Source: Antedon bifida (Eukaryota > Echinodermata > Crinoidea > Comatulida > Antedonidae). Taken from it: a DNA stretch of 64,000 nt. The stretch is from assembly GCA_963402885.1 (NCBI GenBank), contig OY727100.1, positions 7,613,501 through 7,677,500 on the forward strand. The letters are read 5' to 3'. The translations under genes and the position numbers were made by a program. Numbering within the stretch: position 1 is the first letter of the stretch; every line of letters starts with the position of its first letter. The notes beneath the pieces were generated by a model that did no database searches, was not told the DNA's origin, and saw nothing but the letters and a program-made list of their open reading frames with translations. Of the stretch, positions 46,244 through 58,021 are shown piece by piece.

Positions 46244-46504
46244 AAAAAAAAAAAAAAAAAAAAAAGATCCTGACAATAACAAGGGGTTATCCGCCAAGTG
46301 CGGATAACCAAAAAAAAAAAAAAAAAAAAAAAAGATCCTGACAATAACAAGGGGTTATCCGCCAAGTGCGGATAACCAAAAAAAAGTAACAGGACGATTA
46401 CAAGGAGTTATCCGCTACTATGCGGATAACTAACAAAGAAGAAGATGAAAAAAAAGATATTTACAATCACATGGGTTATCCGCAACTAAGTTGCGGATAA
46501 CCAA
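46244..46504. repeat. Four hairpin monomers of three types
   Basis: Two copies of the 44959-type monomer, then one with GTTATCCGC-TACTAT-GCGGATAAC, then one with GGTTATCCGCAACT-A-AGTTGCGGATAACC, the last two bases before unit I. The leaders differ (AACAGGACGATTACAAGGA; GATATTTACAATCACATG) while the palindrome is kept. Confidence 0.8.
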
Positions 46505-48035
46505 CTAGATTTGAACTCGTCACTTTGACGAGTTCGGGTTATCCGCGCAAACGCAACATGCACATACTTAACTATATGAACCTCGACAATTATTATGCCA
46601 TCCTATGACATGAAATAAATATGTTTACAGTGCTGAATTGTACCTATTATGTAGCATACACCATATTACAGTATTTTACAGAATAAACTGTATATGTTAT
46701 ATACAGTGTAGCATAGACAAAATTACGAGACCCATCTTTTAAATCCAATTTTTAACAGGATGACGTCATCAAATTGACATATAAAGATAACAATTTTAGA
46801 AGATAATTATCTAAAAAATTACATTAAAACAAATTTGAAGAATTTTGGGCACGTAAAAGTGAGATGCACTCTCGTTTAAACGCAATGAACTTTTACGCAA
46901 GAGATGAAAATATGACTTTTTGAATTCAACTGGCCATATGATGATGTCACAACATCTGATTGGCAAAAAAATCACATCAATTCGTATCTACAATCCAATA
47001 GCTTCCAGAAAACGTTTTAATCATGATTATCACTTTTTATTCTGACGAGCTATAACAGATTGAAATTTACTGTAAAGATGAAAATAAGTGACCCACGTTA
47101 TTTACGTTTTTAGACATGATGACGTTATAAAAATTAAAGTATTTTTAATTCATGCGAAAGATAGTTGATTAACGTAGACAATATTAAAATTTCGGGGGAA
47201 ATGGAATACGTATAAGCGAGAAGCGCTTTATTGAATTTGATGAGCAATAAGGAAAGAGTAAAAAATCCTATATTTTACATTCGTGTGGCCATACGATGAC
47301 GTCATAACATCCGAGTGGTAAAGGTTCTGCATGAATTCATATCTACAACATATCTGCTTACATATTAAATTAAAAAAATTGGGGGTCGTGGATGATCCTG
47401 AGGAGCTATAATAGATTAAAAATAGGCTTAATTTTGACAATATGTTGTCACTTTTGCAACTAAAACGCGCGCAAATGGTCTAAATCAACGTGTTCGTATG
47501 ACGTCATTTTAATTTGAAATGATGTAAATCTTTTTTAAAATGACTAAGAAAGGCTGTAAAATCATAATTCAAGAAAAAAACACATGATTTTCATGCTCCG
47601 TGCGCACCTTACGCGTAAATTTTTTCGCGCGCGTGGGAATTTTTGACATGTTTAAAATGTCATGATCAGCGTAGAAAATTGATTAGAAATTAATTTTGCG
47701 CATTTTGAAATTTTAAATGCGCGTGCGCGCGTAACTTCTTGTGAAACATGTCATTTTTAATCCATAGAAAGTTTGCCCTTGATATGACTTAAATTTTTAC
47801 CAAGTGTCAATACAAAATGACTTTTGGTTTATAATCTATGACCAATCATTGAAATTCATAAAATTGCGCGTAACTTACGCTGCGCGACTCTAACGTCATT
47901 AAAAATATGGAGGTGCACAACTTCAGGTAAATGTCCATATAATGACAAAGTTATACAAAAGATATATTCACAAGCAATAGGGGATATGCGACGCACAAAA
48001 ATCCGGGAAAGAAAGAAGAATAACAAAGAAGAAGA
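46505..48035 (-). mobile_element. Helitron unit I (class 2, 1531 bp)
   Basis: Class 2 hairpin end, followed on the right by a seamless junction: the minus strand reads CTAG of unit J directly followed by TCTTCTTC of unit I. Similar to units B and L. No coding capacity. Confidence 0.75.
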
Positions 48036-49564
48036 CTAGACATGAAACTCGTCACTTTGACGAGTTAGTTATCCGCACAACAAACGCCACGTGCACGTCA
48101 TACGTTAGAATTTTGCACCCAGAAAAAGATTATGGCATTATGACCTGATCTGAAGAATGATATGTTGTTAGTGCTGAATTCTGTCAATTTTGTGTCATAT
48201 AGTATATACAGTATAAACAGTATAATCTGTATACATATTACATACAGTGTAGAATAGGTGAAATTACGGGACCCGCCATTTATTCCATTTTTTAACATGG
48301 CGACGGTATCAAAATGAAACACTAAAATACCAATTTCGGAAGGATATTATCTCAGCAACAACATATTAGCGTGTAGAAGAAATTTGGATACGTAAAATAT
48401 AGATGTGCGCTCTTTTAAATGTGATGAACTATGACGCAAAATATGAAAATACAACTTTTTTTATTCAACTGGCCATATGATGATGTCACTACATCTGATT
48501 GACAAAATGTTCACATGAATTCGTATCTACAATCCAATAGGTTCCAGAAAACGTTTTAATTGTGATTATCACATTTTATTCTTACGAGCTATAACAGAAT
48601 AAAATTTACTGTAAAGATAAAATTAATGACCCACGTAATTTAAATTTTTAGGCATGATGACGTTATAAAAATTAAAATATTTTTAACTCATGCGAAAGAT
48701 AGTTGATTGACCTAGATAATATTAAAATCTCGGAGAAAATGGAAGACGGATAAGCGTGATGTGCTCCATTGAATGTGATGAGCAATAACGAAAGAGACAA
48801 AAATCCTATTTTTTACATTTGTGTGGCCATACGATGACGTCACAACATCCGTAAGGAAAAAATTCTGCATGAATTCATATCTACAACATATCTGCTTACA
48901 TATTAAGTTAAAAAACTCGGGGGTAACGGTTGATCCTGAGGAGCTATAATAGATTCAAAATAGGCATAATTTTGACAATATTTTGTAACTTTTGCAACTA
49001 AAACGCATGCAAATGGTCTAAATCAACGTGTACGTATGACGTCATTTTAATTTGAAATGATGTCAATCTTTTTAAAAATGACTAGGAAAGGCTGGAAAAT
49101 CACAATTTAATAGAAAAAAACATGATTTTCATGCTGCGTGCGCACTGCACGCGTAAAATTGTTCGCGCGCGTGGGAAATTTTGACATGCGCAAAATGTCA
49201 TGAATGGCGTAAAAAGTTGATTAGAAATTAATTTTGCGCATTTTAAAATTTTAAATGCGCGTGCGCGCGTAACTTCTTGTAAAACACGCCATTTTTAGTT
49301 AACTAAAAGTTTGCCCTTGATATGACTTAAATTTTCATAAAGGGTAAAAAAAAAATTACGCTTGGTTTTTAAGCTATGATCAATCATTAAAAATCATAAA
49401 ATCGCGCGTAAGTCACGTTGCGCAACTCTGACGTCACTCAAAATAGGAGGTGCACAACTTCACATAAATGCCCACATGTTGTAAAAGTTATGAAATGTTA
49501 TGTTTACACATTTTAGAGATACGTGAGCCACAAAAAAACGGGAAAGAAATAAGAATAATACAGA
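48036..49564 (-). mobile_element. Helitron unit J (class 1, 1529 bp)
   Basis: Class 1 hairpin end and TC end TCTGTATTATTC. Most like unit D, with which it shares small indels. Followed by a hairpin-monomer block. Confidence 0.74.
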
Positions 49565-49742
49565 AAAAAAAAAATATTGATCCACTACAATAACAAGGAG
49601 TTATCCGCTACTAAGCGGATAACTAATGAAAAAAAAGATATTTACAATCACATGGGTTATCCGCAACTAAGTTGCGGATAACCAAAAATATTGATCCCAT
49701 ACAGTAACAAGGAGTTATCCGCTCTACCAAGCGGATAACTAA
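49565..49742. repeat. Three hairpin monomers
   Basis: GTTATCCGC-TACTAA-GCGGATAAC, then GGTTATCCGCAACT-A-AGTTGCGGATAACC, then GTTATCCGC-TCTACCAA-GCGGATAAC, with leaders related to those at 46244-46504. The last ends two bases before unit K. Loop changes with kept arms suggest constraint or recent spread. Confidence 0.8.
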
Positions 49743-51274
49743 CTAGACATGAAACTCGTCACTTTGACGAGTTAGTTATCCGCACCACGACAAACGCCAC
49801 GTGCACGTCATACGTTGGAATATTGCACACAGATAAAGATTATGGCATTATGACAAGAACTGAAGAATATGATATGCTGTTAGTGCTGAATTCTGTCAAT
49901 TTGTGTCATATAGTATATACATGCAAAGAGTATAATCTGTATACATATTACATACAGTGTAGAATAGGTGAAATTACGGGACCCGCCATTTATTCCAATT
50001 TTTAACATGGCGACGGTATCAAAATGAAACACTTAAATAGCAATTTCTGGAGGAAATTATCTCAGGAACAACATATTAACGTGTAGAAGAAATTTGAATA
50101 CGTAAAATATAGATGCGCACCCTTTTAAATGTGATGAACTATTACGCAAAATATGAAAATACGACTTTTTTTATTCAACTGGCCATATGATGACGTCACA
50201 ACATCCGATTGGCAAAATGTTTACATGAATTCGTATCTACAATCCAATAGCTTCCAGAAAACGTTTTAATCGTGATTATCACATTTTATTCTTACGAGCT
50301 ATTACAGATTAAAATTTACTGTAAAGATGAAATTAATGACCCACGTAATTAAAATTTTTAGGCACGATGACGTCATAAAAATTAAAATATTTTTATCTCA
50401 TGCTAAAGAAAGTTGATTGACCTACACAATATATAAATTTAGGCGAAAAAGGAATACAGATAAGCGTGATGCGCTCCATTGAATGTGATGAGCAATAACG
50501 AAAGAGACAAAAATCCTATATTTTACATTCGTGTGGCCATACGATGACGTCACAATGTTTTTTTAGCCTTATCGATGCATGATCCGATATCTACAACTCA
50601 TCAACTTCTAGATTTTGTAATAAAAATAAACGGTTCACGGTTTACTTTAGAAACTATGACTGTTTAAAAAAAGACATAATTTTGACGATTTTTTAAGCTT
50701 TTTCATAAAAAACGCGCACGAATTGTCTAATTCAACGTGTTCGTATGGCGTTATTTAAACTGGAAAAGGTCTAAATTGTTTTCAAAATTACTAGGAAAGA
50801 CTTGAAAAATATAATTCAAGAGAAAAAAATATGTTTTTAACGCTACGTGCGCACCGCGTGCGTAAAAAATTGCGCGCCCGTGGGAATTTTTGACATGCTC
50901 AAAATGACAAGAAACGCATAAAAAGTTGATTAGAAATTAATTTTGCGCATTTTGAAATTTTAAATGCGCGTGCGCGCGTAACTTCTTGTGAAACATGCCA
51001 TTTTTAATCCGTAGAAAGTTTGCCCCTGATATGACTTAAATTTTGTCAAAGTGTCAATACTAAATGACTTTTGGTTTTTAATCTATAATCAATCATTGAA
51101 ATTCATAAAATTGCGCGTAAGTCACGTTGCGCAACTATGACGTCATTCAAAAATAGGAGGTGCACAACTTCACGTAAATGCCCATATGTTGTCAAAGTTA
51201 TGAAATGTTATGTTTACACATTTTAGAGAAACGCGACTCACAAAAAGGAAGGAAGGATCCAAGAATAATACAGA
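49743..51274 (-). mobile_element. Helitron unit K (class 1, 1532 bp)
   Basis: Same length as unit A and the same sequence wherever compared; all landmarks are offset by exactly 18932 bp. Confidence 0.77.
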
Positions 51275-51278
51275 AAAA

Positions 51279-52160
51279 CTAGATTTGAACTCGTCACTTT
51301 GACGAGTTCGGGTTATCCGCGCAAATGCAACATGCAGATACTTTAAACTATGAACCTCGACAATTACTATGCCATCCTATGACATGAAATAAATATGTTT
51401 ACAGTGCTGAATTGTATCTATTTTGTAGCATACAGCATATTACAGTATTTACAGAATACACTGTATATGTTATACAGTGTAGCATAGACGAAATTACGAG
51501 ACCCATCTTTTAAATCCAATTATTAACACGATGATGTCATCAAATTGACATATAAACATAACTATTTTAGAAGCTGATTATCTAAATAATTACATTAATA
51601 CAAATTTGAAGAATTTTGGGCACGTAAAAGTGAGATGCGCTCTCGTTTAAATGCAATGAACTTTTACGCAAGAGATGAAAATATGACTTTTTGAATTAAA
51701 CTGGCCATATGATGACGTCACAACATCTAATTGGCAAAATATTCACATGAATTCGTAACTAAAATCCAATAGCTTCCAGAAAACGTTTTAATCATGATTA
51801 TCACTTTTTATTCTGACGAGCTATAACAGATTAAAATTTACTGTAATGATAAAAATAAGTGCCCTACGTTATTTACATTTTTAGACATGATGACGTCATA
51901 AAAATTAAAATATTTTTAACTCATGCGAAAGATAGTTGATTGACGTAGACAATAATAAAATCTCGGGGGAAATGGAATACGTATAAGCGAGATGCGCTCT
52001 GTTGAATGTGATGAGCAATAACGAAAGAGACAAAAATCCTATATTTTACATGCGTGTGGCCATACGATGACGTCATAACATCCGAGAGGTGAAAATTCTG
52101 CATGAAATCATTTCTACAATTTATCTTCTTGCATAATAAGTTAAAAAAATTGGGGGTCAC
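51279..52160 (-). mobile_element. Helitron unit L (class 2), cut by an LTR retrotransposon
   Basis: Matches unit B over its whole length (32347-33228, offset 18932, rare substitutions) and then stops at 52160 where a gypsy LTR begins. The rest of the unit is not in the window. Confidence 0.75.
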
Positions 52161-53002
52161 TGTCGTGGTTCGGGAATCCTTAATATTGATTTGCTAGGTT
52201 TAGACCATTAAGGTTTGGTTTGTGAAGCCATGTATCCCATGCAACAAAACAATACGCAAGATGAGGCTGCATTTACTCTGTATCATTTATTTTTCTAAAC
52301 AGGAACAAACCCTGTATAAAACAACGTCATAATTATTATTTTTCCAGCAGTGTAATATAATTCAACAATAAAAACAATCACAAGCAAGCTTACTATAATA
52401 TGGTCACTTCACTAATTATCAATTAGTATTACTGTATATAACATTAGTATTACTGTATATAACATTTAACGAACTTATACCTGGATCCAATACACCAATT
52501 TCATACTACTAATCACATCAACCTGGTAAGTTATCCAATTAACTTCAACATGGTATGTGATACAACTAACTTCAACATGGTATGTGATACAACTAACTTC
52601 AACATGTATGCTATCTAATAAGACAAAGCTGTATATCAAAGAGAAATTAAAAACAGTGAATTCATTGTCGTTACAAATAATGAACGATAACAACTTAACT
52701 CGGTTATGCACATGGAGTAATACTGTAAAACATTATGGTTGTATAGAAAATAATTATCTACTCACAGTATTGGCGAGAATCCACACTTAAAAGAAATACA
52801 GTATATAACATGTCTTACTCAGACAACAACTAAAACAACTTCTGCAGAACCAACGCTCACGCAGCCTATTCGATATAATCATTCACCTGATATGCAAATA
52901 CGCCCGCGAATACCAGTAGTGAACAATAGCAATGCAATGCAATATATTGCGCCACCAATAATGTAGGTATAAGAAACTTCGGAAGCTTTCCGATCCATTA
53001 CA
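52161..53002 (-). repeat. LTR, 842 bp (3' LTR of copy 1)
   Basis: On the minus strand starts TGTAATGG and ends CCACGACA, giving TG...CA ends. It contains three tandem ~27-bp units (landmark AACTTCAACATGGTATGTGA, about 52548-52605) and a doubled TATTACTGTATATAACATT. The left end follows GGGGTCAC of the broken Helitron. Confidence 0.88.
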
Positions 53003-53014
53003 ATTTCCCCGCTT
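53003..53014 (-). other. Polypurine tract
   Basis: The minus strand reads AAGCGGGGAAAT directly before the LTR start TGTAATGG, the expected place for plus-strand priming. Confidence 0.65.
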
Positions 53015-53053
53015 GGATGCCCTTTTGACCCAAAAGGAGCGAAACAAACAAAT

Positions 53054-56000
53054 TTATTTTTGAAGAGTGGACATGGGTAACCGATATCGATTTTTGTGAA
53101 CACCTTTTGTAGAACGAGATGATCGCCTTGGAATTACTCCCGAATCATCACGCTCAACATCTATTTGTTTATCAGAATTCACATCTACAACAATCTTAAA
53201 ACTTTCAACATCATCGTCAGATTCAGACTCACAACTTTCATCTTTATAGTTTACATCCGCTTCTAGACCATCATACGGCAACCACTCATTCCAATCAAAA
53301 TGTACCGGTTCTTCCACCACACTCCTAGGATCTGATCGCAATCGTCTGCGGTTAACATAATTCAAAGGACCCCCAACTGCAGAGCGGATACCAAAAACGT
53401 CTGCTTCTTTGTTAATAGTCTCAACAATATATGAGTGCTCCTCGAACTTATTAGCCAATTTATGTCTAGTATTAAAATGTCTTCGGCGAAGTAAAACCCG
53501 ATCACCAATTTCTAATATTTCCTTCGGAGAACAAGACTTATAACGATGCTCTTCTTTAGCTGCTGCTGATTTGATTCTACGTGAAACCACTTCATATGCC
53601 CTCTTCATGAGATCAGCTTCTTTAGTCAAATAATCCTCAGACCAATCTTGTTCCGCACCTCCAATAAAGTGATCTAATGGAATTAATGGTTCACGACCAA
53701 ACATAAGAAGATACGGTGTTACACCTGTAACGGTATGAGGGGTGGAATTATACATAAACACAATATGCTGCAGCAATTCGGGCCATTTGTGTCGATCTTT
53801 CGGGCTTAAAGAACGCAATAAACTGCATAAGGTCTTGTTGAAACGTTCGCACTGCCCATTACCTGCAGGCCAATACGCCGTAGTGCGAGATTTTGTCATG
53901 CCATAAAGACTACATATACCTCGAATAATTTTACCCTCAAAGGATCTACCTTGATCCGAATGTAACCGTGCTGGCACACCATAATGGGAAAACCAATTAT
54001 CTCTCAATACACGAGCCACTGTATCAGCCGTCTGATCTTTACATGGGACCGCTAGTGAAAACTTACTAAACACATCAGTCATAACAAGAATGTCCTCATA
54101 GCCTCCCTTTCCACGATCCATCTTTAAGAAATCTATAGCAAGAATCTCTTCGGGACGAAAGGCTAGAATATGACGAAGAGGGGGTTTGACCGTTGGTGTA
54201 GGGACTTTACTAGATACACAACTAAAACACTTGGAAATATGCGTACGTACATCACCGTTCATACCTGGCCAGAAACATCGACGCTTTAGAAGTTGTATAG
54301 TCCGTTGAACTCCTTGATGAGCCCATTTATCATGACATAAATCTATAAAAAGATTGCGCAAATTAGTAGGCACTAACAATTGATGAATTTTACCATGGAT
54401 ATCTTCATTGATCTCTCTATACAGAACTCCACAAATCTCTCTATAACTTGTCCACTGTCTCAACCAGCCCAACATTCTAGAATTATCTGTATTGTAGCGG
54501 TCACCAGGACACCATTTTTCCATCCATAATTTCCAGATTTCTCCCAATTCCCTATCTTTCTTCTGACATTCTGCCAACTGCTCATGAGAGTAAGAAGGAA
54601 AAATAGACAATGCCTTGTTAATACTACGTGATGATTGATCAATTTCAATACATGGTTTACACTTATTAATTGAGGGATGAGAATCAACATATATATTAAG
54701 ACATGAAGCGATAACTCCTAGATCTGACTTAAAATCTGTACACACGCTAATCGGACGACGACTTAAAGTATCGGCACATTTGTTGCTAGAACCTGGCTTA
54801 TATTTGATTTCAATATCGAACATAGCTAACTGAGAGACCCATCTCATTTCTGTAGCGCCAAGCTTTGCAGTTTTTAAATGCGCTAAAGGATTATGATCAG
54901 TAAAAATGGTAACCTTTGAACCCTGAATGTAAGAAGCGAATTTATCCACCACTGCCCATTTTAGCCCCAACAACTCCAACTTAAAACTCGATAAATCAGG
55001 GTATCGGCATTCAGCACCACGAAGACTTCTACTTGCATAAGCAATTGGATGAAGAGAACCATTAGAGTCCTGCAACAAGCAAGCACCTAAACCTTTCAAA
55101 CTGGCATCTACTTCAATAACAAATGGTTCATCAAATTTGGGATATACAAGAACTGGGGGTTTAGTTAAAGCATTTTTTAATTCAACAAATGCAGCTTCTT
55201 CAATTTCAGTCCAACGAAACCTGTGGGCCTTCCCCGCTTGTGTGTCAGACAACCGGGTTACCAAATGCAAAGGCGCAGCAATTTTGGCATAATTACAAAT
55301 AAACTTTCGATAGTATGAAGAGAGTCCCAGAAATGATTTAAGTTCAGTAATGCTTTTTGGCGTTGGCCAGGTCAGTATCTTTTCTATTTTCCCATAGTCT
55401 ACAGCAACTCCAGCAGATGAAATAACATGACCCAAATAGGTTACCTCCGTCTTAAAGAAATCGCACTTCTTGCCCTTAACCTTTAACCCATACTTATACA
55501 ATCTAGACAACACATTTTCTAATCTAGATAAATGTTGTTTAAACGAAGAAGAAAATATCAAAATGTCATCCAAGTACAACACAATCTGAGTCAAATTCAT
55601 GTCGCCTAATACATATTCCATTACACGTTGAAATGTTCCCGGGCTATTAGACAGACCCTGCGGCATACGAACAAATTCATACAGTCCCCAAGGAACCCTA
55701 AATGCAGTTTTATTAATGGATTCGTCTGCCATTATAATTTGGAAAAATCCATGAGATAAATCTAAGGTAGAAAAATAACAAGACCCAGTGAGTACTTCTA
55801 AAACCTCATCAATGCGTGGTAGGGGAAATGAATCTTTCAACGTTTGGAAATTCAACTTCCTATAATCAACGCACATGCGCAAAGACCCGTCTTTCTTTTT
55901 GACCAACACAATGGGACTTGCAAATTCGCTCTTGGACGGCCTAATTATTCCCTGGTCTAACATTTCTTGTAACATAGACTTAACACTTGATATAGAATGA

Positions 56001-58021
56001 GGAGGAATACGACGATATGGTAGTCTAATTGGAGTTTCATCTTTTAAATTGATAACATGAGGAATAACATCACACTTTCCAACATCAAAAGCACTATGAG
56101 AAAAAACATGATTATATTTGGACAATAGGTTAGTCACTAGTTGAGTTTCCACACAATCAAGGTTACCGTTGATAATTACCCCAGGCGGTAACTGCTGGCT
56201 CTCAGAATTTAACTCGGTACCACAAAAAGAATTAGAATAAGAGTGATTAATGTCATATAACTTACGCACAGAACCGACGGATACAAGTCGACTTTGGGTG
56301 TGGTCACTAAATTTACAATCATCAATATCAGATTTTACACTACCGTCAACAATGTCTGAATGTGAATCACAAGGAACAGTCACGTCAGAATGTTGCAAAG
56401 AAACTAAGATACTTGATTCATCCTCATCTACTTGCAAAAGAATTTCAGCCTTTCTATTCCATGGAGCATCAACATGTGTAGCTGTTACCTGTGAAAGATC
56501 ACGTAATAGATGGAAACCTTGTAATTCGCGTAAAATGTTACACCCAATCAAAACAGGATATTCATTACTATGATTAGTTACAGTGACAGCATCTGAAACT
56601 ACCAAAAAGCTACCAGTTAACTTTTGTTCACCTATAACAATGGGAATTTCTACATATCCTTCGATTGGAACCTCCACCCCACAAACACCGATAACATTCA
56701 TGAAAAGTCCATTAACAGATCCCAGCTCTCCAACAATTGACTTTAACTGCTTATTATAGACCGATGACGGAATTATTGAAGCTTCAGCCCCTGTATCCAA
56801 GATACAACCTAACTCAGTTGAGCCTATTCTAACGATAGTACATGGACTTCTGGCTACTAATTTATCTACTAAAACAGCATCGGAACATTTCAAGGATTGG
56901 GCGTTAGACATATTTCCATTATTGTCCGTGGCAACAACAGGGATATGAACTTCACGTTCAACACTACCAGTTGGAATTGGATGATTGGCTTGTGACTTAG
57001 AAACAGTATTAATTATATCTTGAGTAGGCGTATCTGAAGCACTACGTTGGATACCCGGAGTATTAGAATTACTACTACGATTCTTATGTGGACATGCATA
57101 TGAATAATGACCTCTTCCTCTACAAAACCAACACAACCCAGAAGGTATTTCACAATCAGATTTGGTATGACCATTTTTACCGCAATTGTAACATTTCAAA
57201 GGACCTGTAGAATTTTGATTAAACTTAGGTGGACTAGATATAAATTGGGAACGCTGAATTTCGCTAATTTGTTTCTTTAATGCTTGCAATTCTCGCTTTA
57301 CTTCTGATAGTTCTGAGGGCCGTTCATTACATTCTACGCCATGTGCACGCGGATTTGACCTAACAATATCAATTTTATACAACTCAAGAACTTCTTCGCG
57401 CATATCAAAAAAAGATTTTCCTCTAAAAGCTAGCTCAATGCGACGTAATTCACGCTTAACTGTAGGATCACGAACACCGTCCACTAAACGCTGCTTTAAA
57501 GTAGTATCTTGAAGATGTCTCAAAGCGGATTGCTCAGAGGGGCGAGACGCTTCGACAAGTTGGGAGTACAATTTCATTAAAGAAAGGCTATATTCAGCCA
57601 AGGTTTCACCCGGTAACAATTGCCTAGAATAGAATGCTGAACTATATGATGCAACAGAATCCTCCGATTTAAAAGCGAGTTCTAAAATTCTTATAGCCGC
57701 TTTCACATTCTTCCCATTTTCACACATGCTCATACTGCATTTAACCTCATCCTTCGCACAGCCACCAAGATGACTAATCAGGGTATCGTATCGATCATCA
57801 TCGCCCAACGAATAATGATCACAATAAATTCGAAAATCTTCAAGCCATTCTTTTAACGTAAGGTCCCCAGGAGATCTTGGAACACCCTTAAATTTTACTA
57901 ACTTAATCGGAGGAGCTTTCTGAACCGAAACGCCTTTTAAAACATTAGTTAATGCCGCAATCATATCATTAACGCCATCGCCGCTTGCAGCTGCTTCAGA
58001 TTTAGATTCGCCTAGCGACAT
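53054..58021 (-). CDS. Gag-Pol polyprotein of the gypsy element (1655 aa)
   Basis: A single frame. Gag domain (about residues 40-250: LTLKEWLEDFRIYCDHYSLG). Two zinc knuckles, CYNCGKNGHTKSDC and CWFCRGRGHYSYAC (about 275-305). Aspartic protease LDTGAEASIIP (about 410). Reverse transcriptase (SPIVLVKKKDGSLRMCVDYR; YLDDILIF near 815). RNase H (IEVDASLKGLGACLL near 970; TDHNPLAHL). Integrase zinc finger (HDKWAHQGVQ...CFSC near 1230) and D-D-E core (IDFLKMD, HSDQGRSF, NGQCERFNK, about 1295-1390). A basic C-terminal tail (RRSSRSTKGVHKNRYRL) follows. Gag and Pol are fused, so no frame change is needed. No envelope gene. Confidence 0.93.
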   Translation of the reverse strand: MSLGESKSEAAASGDGVNDMIAALTNVLKGVSVQKAPPIKLVKFKGVPRSPGDLTLKEWLEDFRIYCDHYSLGDDDRYDTLISHLGGCAKDEVKCSMSMCENGKNVKAAIRILELAFKSEDSVASYSSAFYSRQLLPGETLAEYSLSLMKLYSQLVEASRPSEQSALRHLQDTTLKQRLVDGVRDPTVKRELRRIELAFRGKSFFDMREEVLELYKIDIVRSNPRAHGVECNERPSELSEVKRELQALKKQISEIQRSQFISSPPKFNQNSTGPLKCYNCGKNGHTKSDCEIPSGLCWFCRGRGHYSYACPHKNRSSNSNTPGIQRSASDTPTQDIINTVSKSQANHPIPTGSVEREVHIPVVATDNNGNMSNAQSLKCSDAVLVDKLVARSPCTIVRIGSTELGCILDTGAEASIIPSSVYNKQLKSIVGELGSVNGLFMNVIGVCGVEVPIEGYVEIPIVIGEQKLTGSFLVVSDAVTVTNHSNEYPVLIGCNILRELQGFHLLRDLSQVTATHVDAPWNRKAEILLQVDEDESSILVSLQHSDVTVPCDSHSDIVDGSVKSDIDDCKFSDHTQSRLVSVGSVRKLYDINHSYSNSFCGTELNSESQQLPPGVIINGNLDCVETQLVTNLLSKYNHVFSHSAFDVGKCDVIPHVINLKDETPIRLPYRRIPPHSISSVKSMLQEMLDQGIIRPSKSEFASPIVLVKKKDGSLRMCVDYRKLNFQTLKDSFPLPRIDEVLEVLTGSCYFSTLDLSHGFFQIIMADESINKTAFRVPWGLYEFVRMPQGLSNSPGTFQRVMEYVLGDMNLTQIVLYLDDILIFSSSFKQHLSRLENVLSRLYKYGLKVKGKKCDFFKTEVTYLGHVISSAGVAVDYGKIEKILTWPTPKSITELKSFLGLSSYYRKFICNYAKIAAPLHLVTRLSDTQAGKAHRFRWTEIEEAAFVELKNALTKPPVLVYPKFDEPFVIEVDASLKGLGACLLQDSNGSLHPIAYASRSLRGAECRYPDLSSFKLELLGLKWAVVDKFASYIQGSKVTIFTDHNPLAHLKTAKLGATEMRWVSQLAMFDIEIKYKPGSSNKCADTLSRRPISVCTDFKSDLGVIASCLNIYVDSHPSINKCKPCIEIDQSSRSINKALSIFPSYSHEQLAECQKKDRELGEIWKLWMEKWCPGDRYNTDNSRMLGWLRQWTSYREICGVLYREINEDIHGKIHQLLVPTNLRNLFIDLCHDKWAHQGVQRTIQLLKRRCFWPGMNGDVRTHISKCFSCVSSKVPTPTVKPPLRHILAFRPEEILAIDFLKMDRGKGGYEDILVMTDVFSKFSLAVPCKDQTADTVARVLRDNWFSHYGVPARLHSDQGRSFEGKIIRGICSLYGMTKSRTTAYWPAGNGQCERFNKTLCSLLRSLSPKDRHKWPELLQHIVFMYNSTPHTVTGVTPYLLMFGREPLIPLDHFIGGAEQDWSEDYLTKEADLMKRAYEVVSRRIKSAAAKEEHRYKSCSPKEILEIGDRVLLRRRHFNTRHKLANKFEEHSYIVETINKEADVFGIRSAVGGPLNYVNRRRLRSDPRSVVEEPVHFDWNEWLPYDGLEADVNYKDESCESESDDDVESFKIVVDVNSDKQIDVERDDSGVIPRRSSRSTKGVHKNRYRLPMSTLQK

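Noticed and set aside
44821-46297. Phe-rich frames ending in SGSFFFFF
   Set aside because: Translation of poly-A/T runs around hairpin monomers.
46455-46508. Hairpin monomers as Helitron 3' ends on the plus strand (hairpin then AACTAG)
   Set aside because: CTAG is followed by A, not T, and belongs to the next unit's minus-strand end; monomers inside the blocks have no CTAG.
30811-52160. Regular repeats with hairpins resembling a CRISPR-like or viral array
   Set aside because: Units exceed 1 kb, carry Helitron-type ends and no short spacers; the host is a eukaryote.
52475-53103. Short frames in the gypsy LTR and just beyond it
   Set aside because: Low-complexity translation of tandem LTR units; repeated 6255 bp downstream; no known protein.
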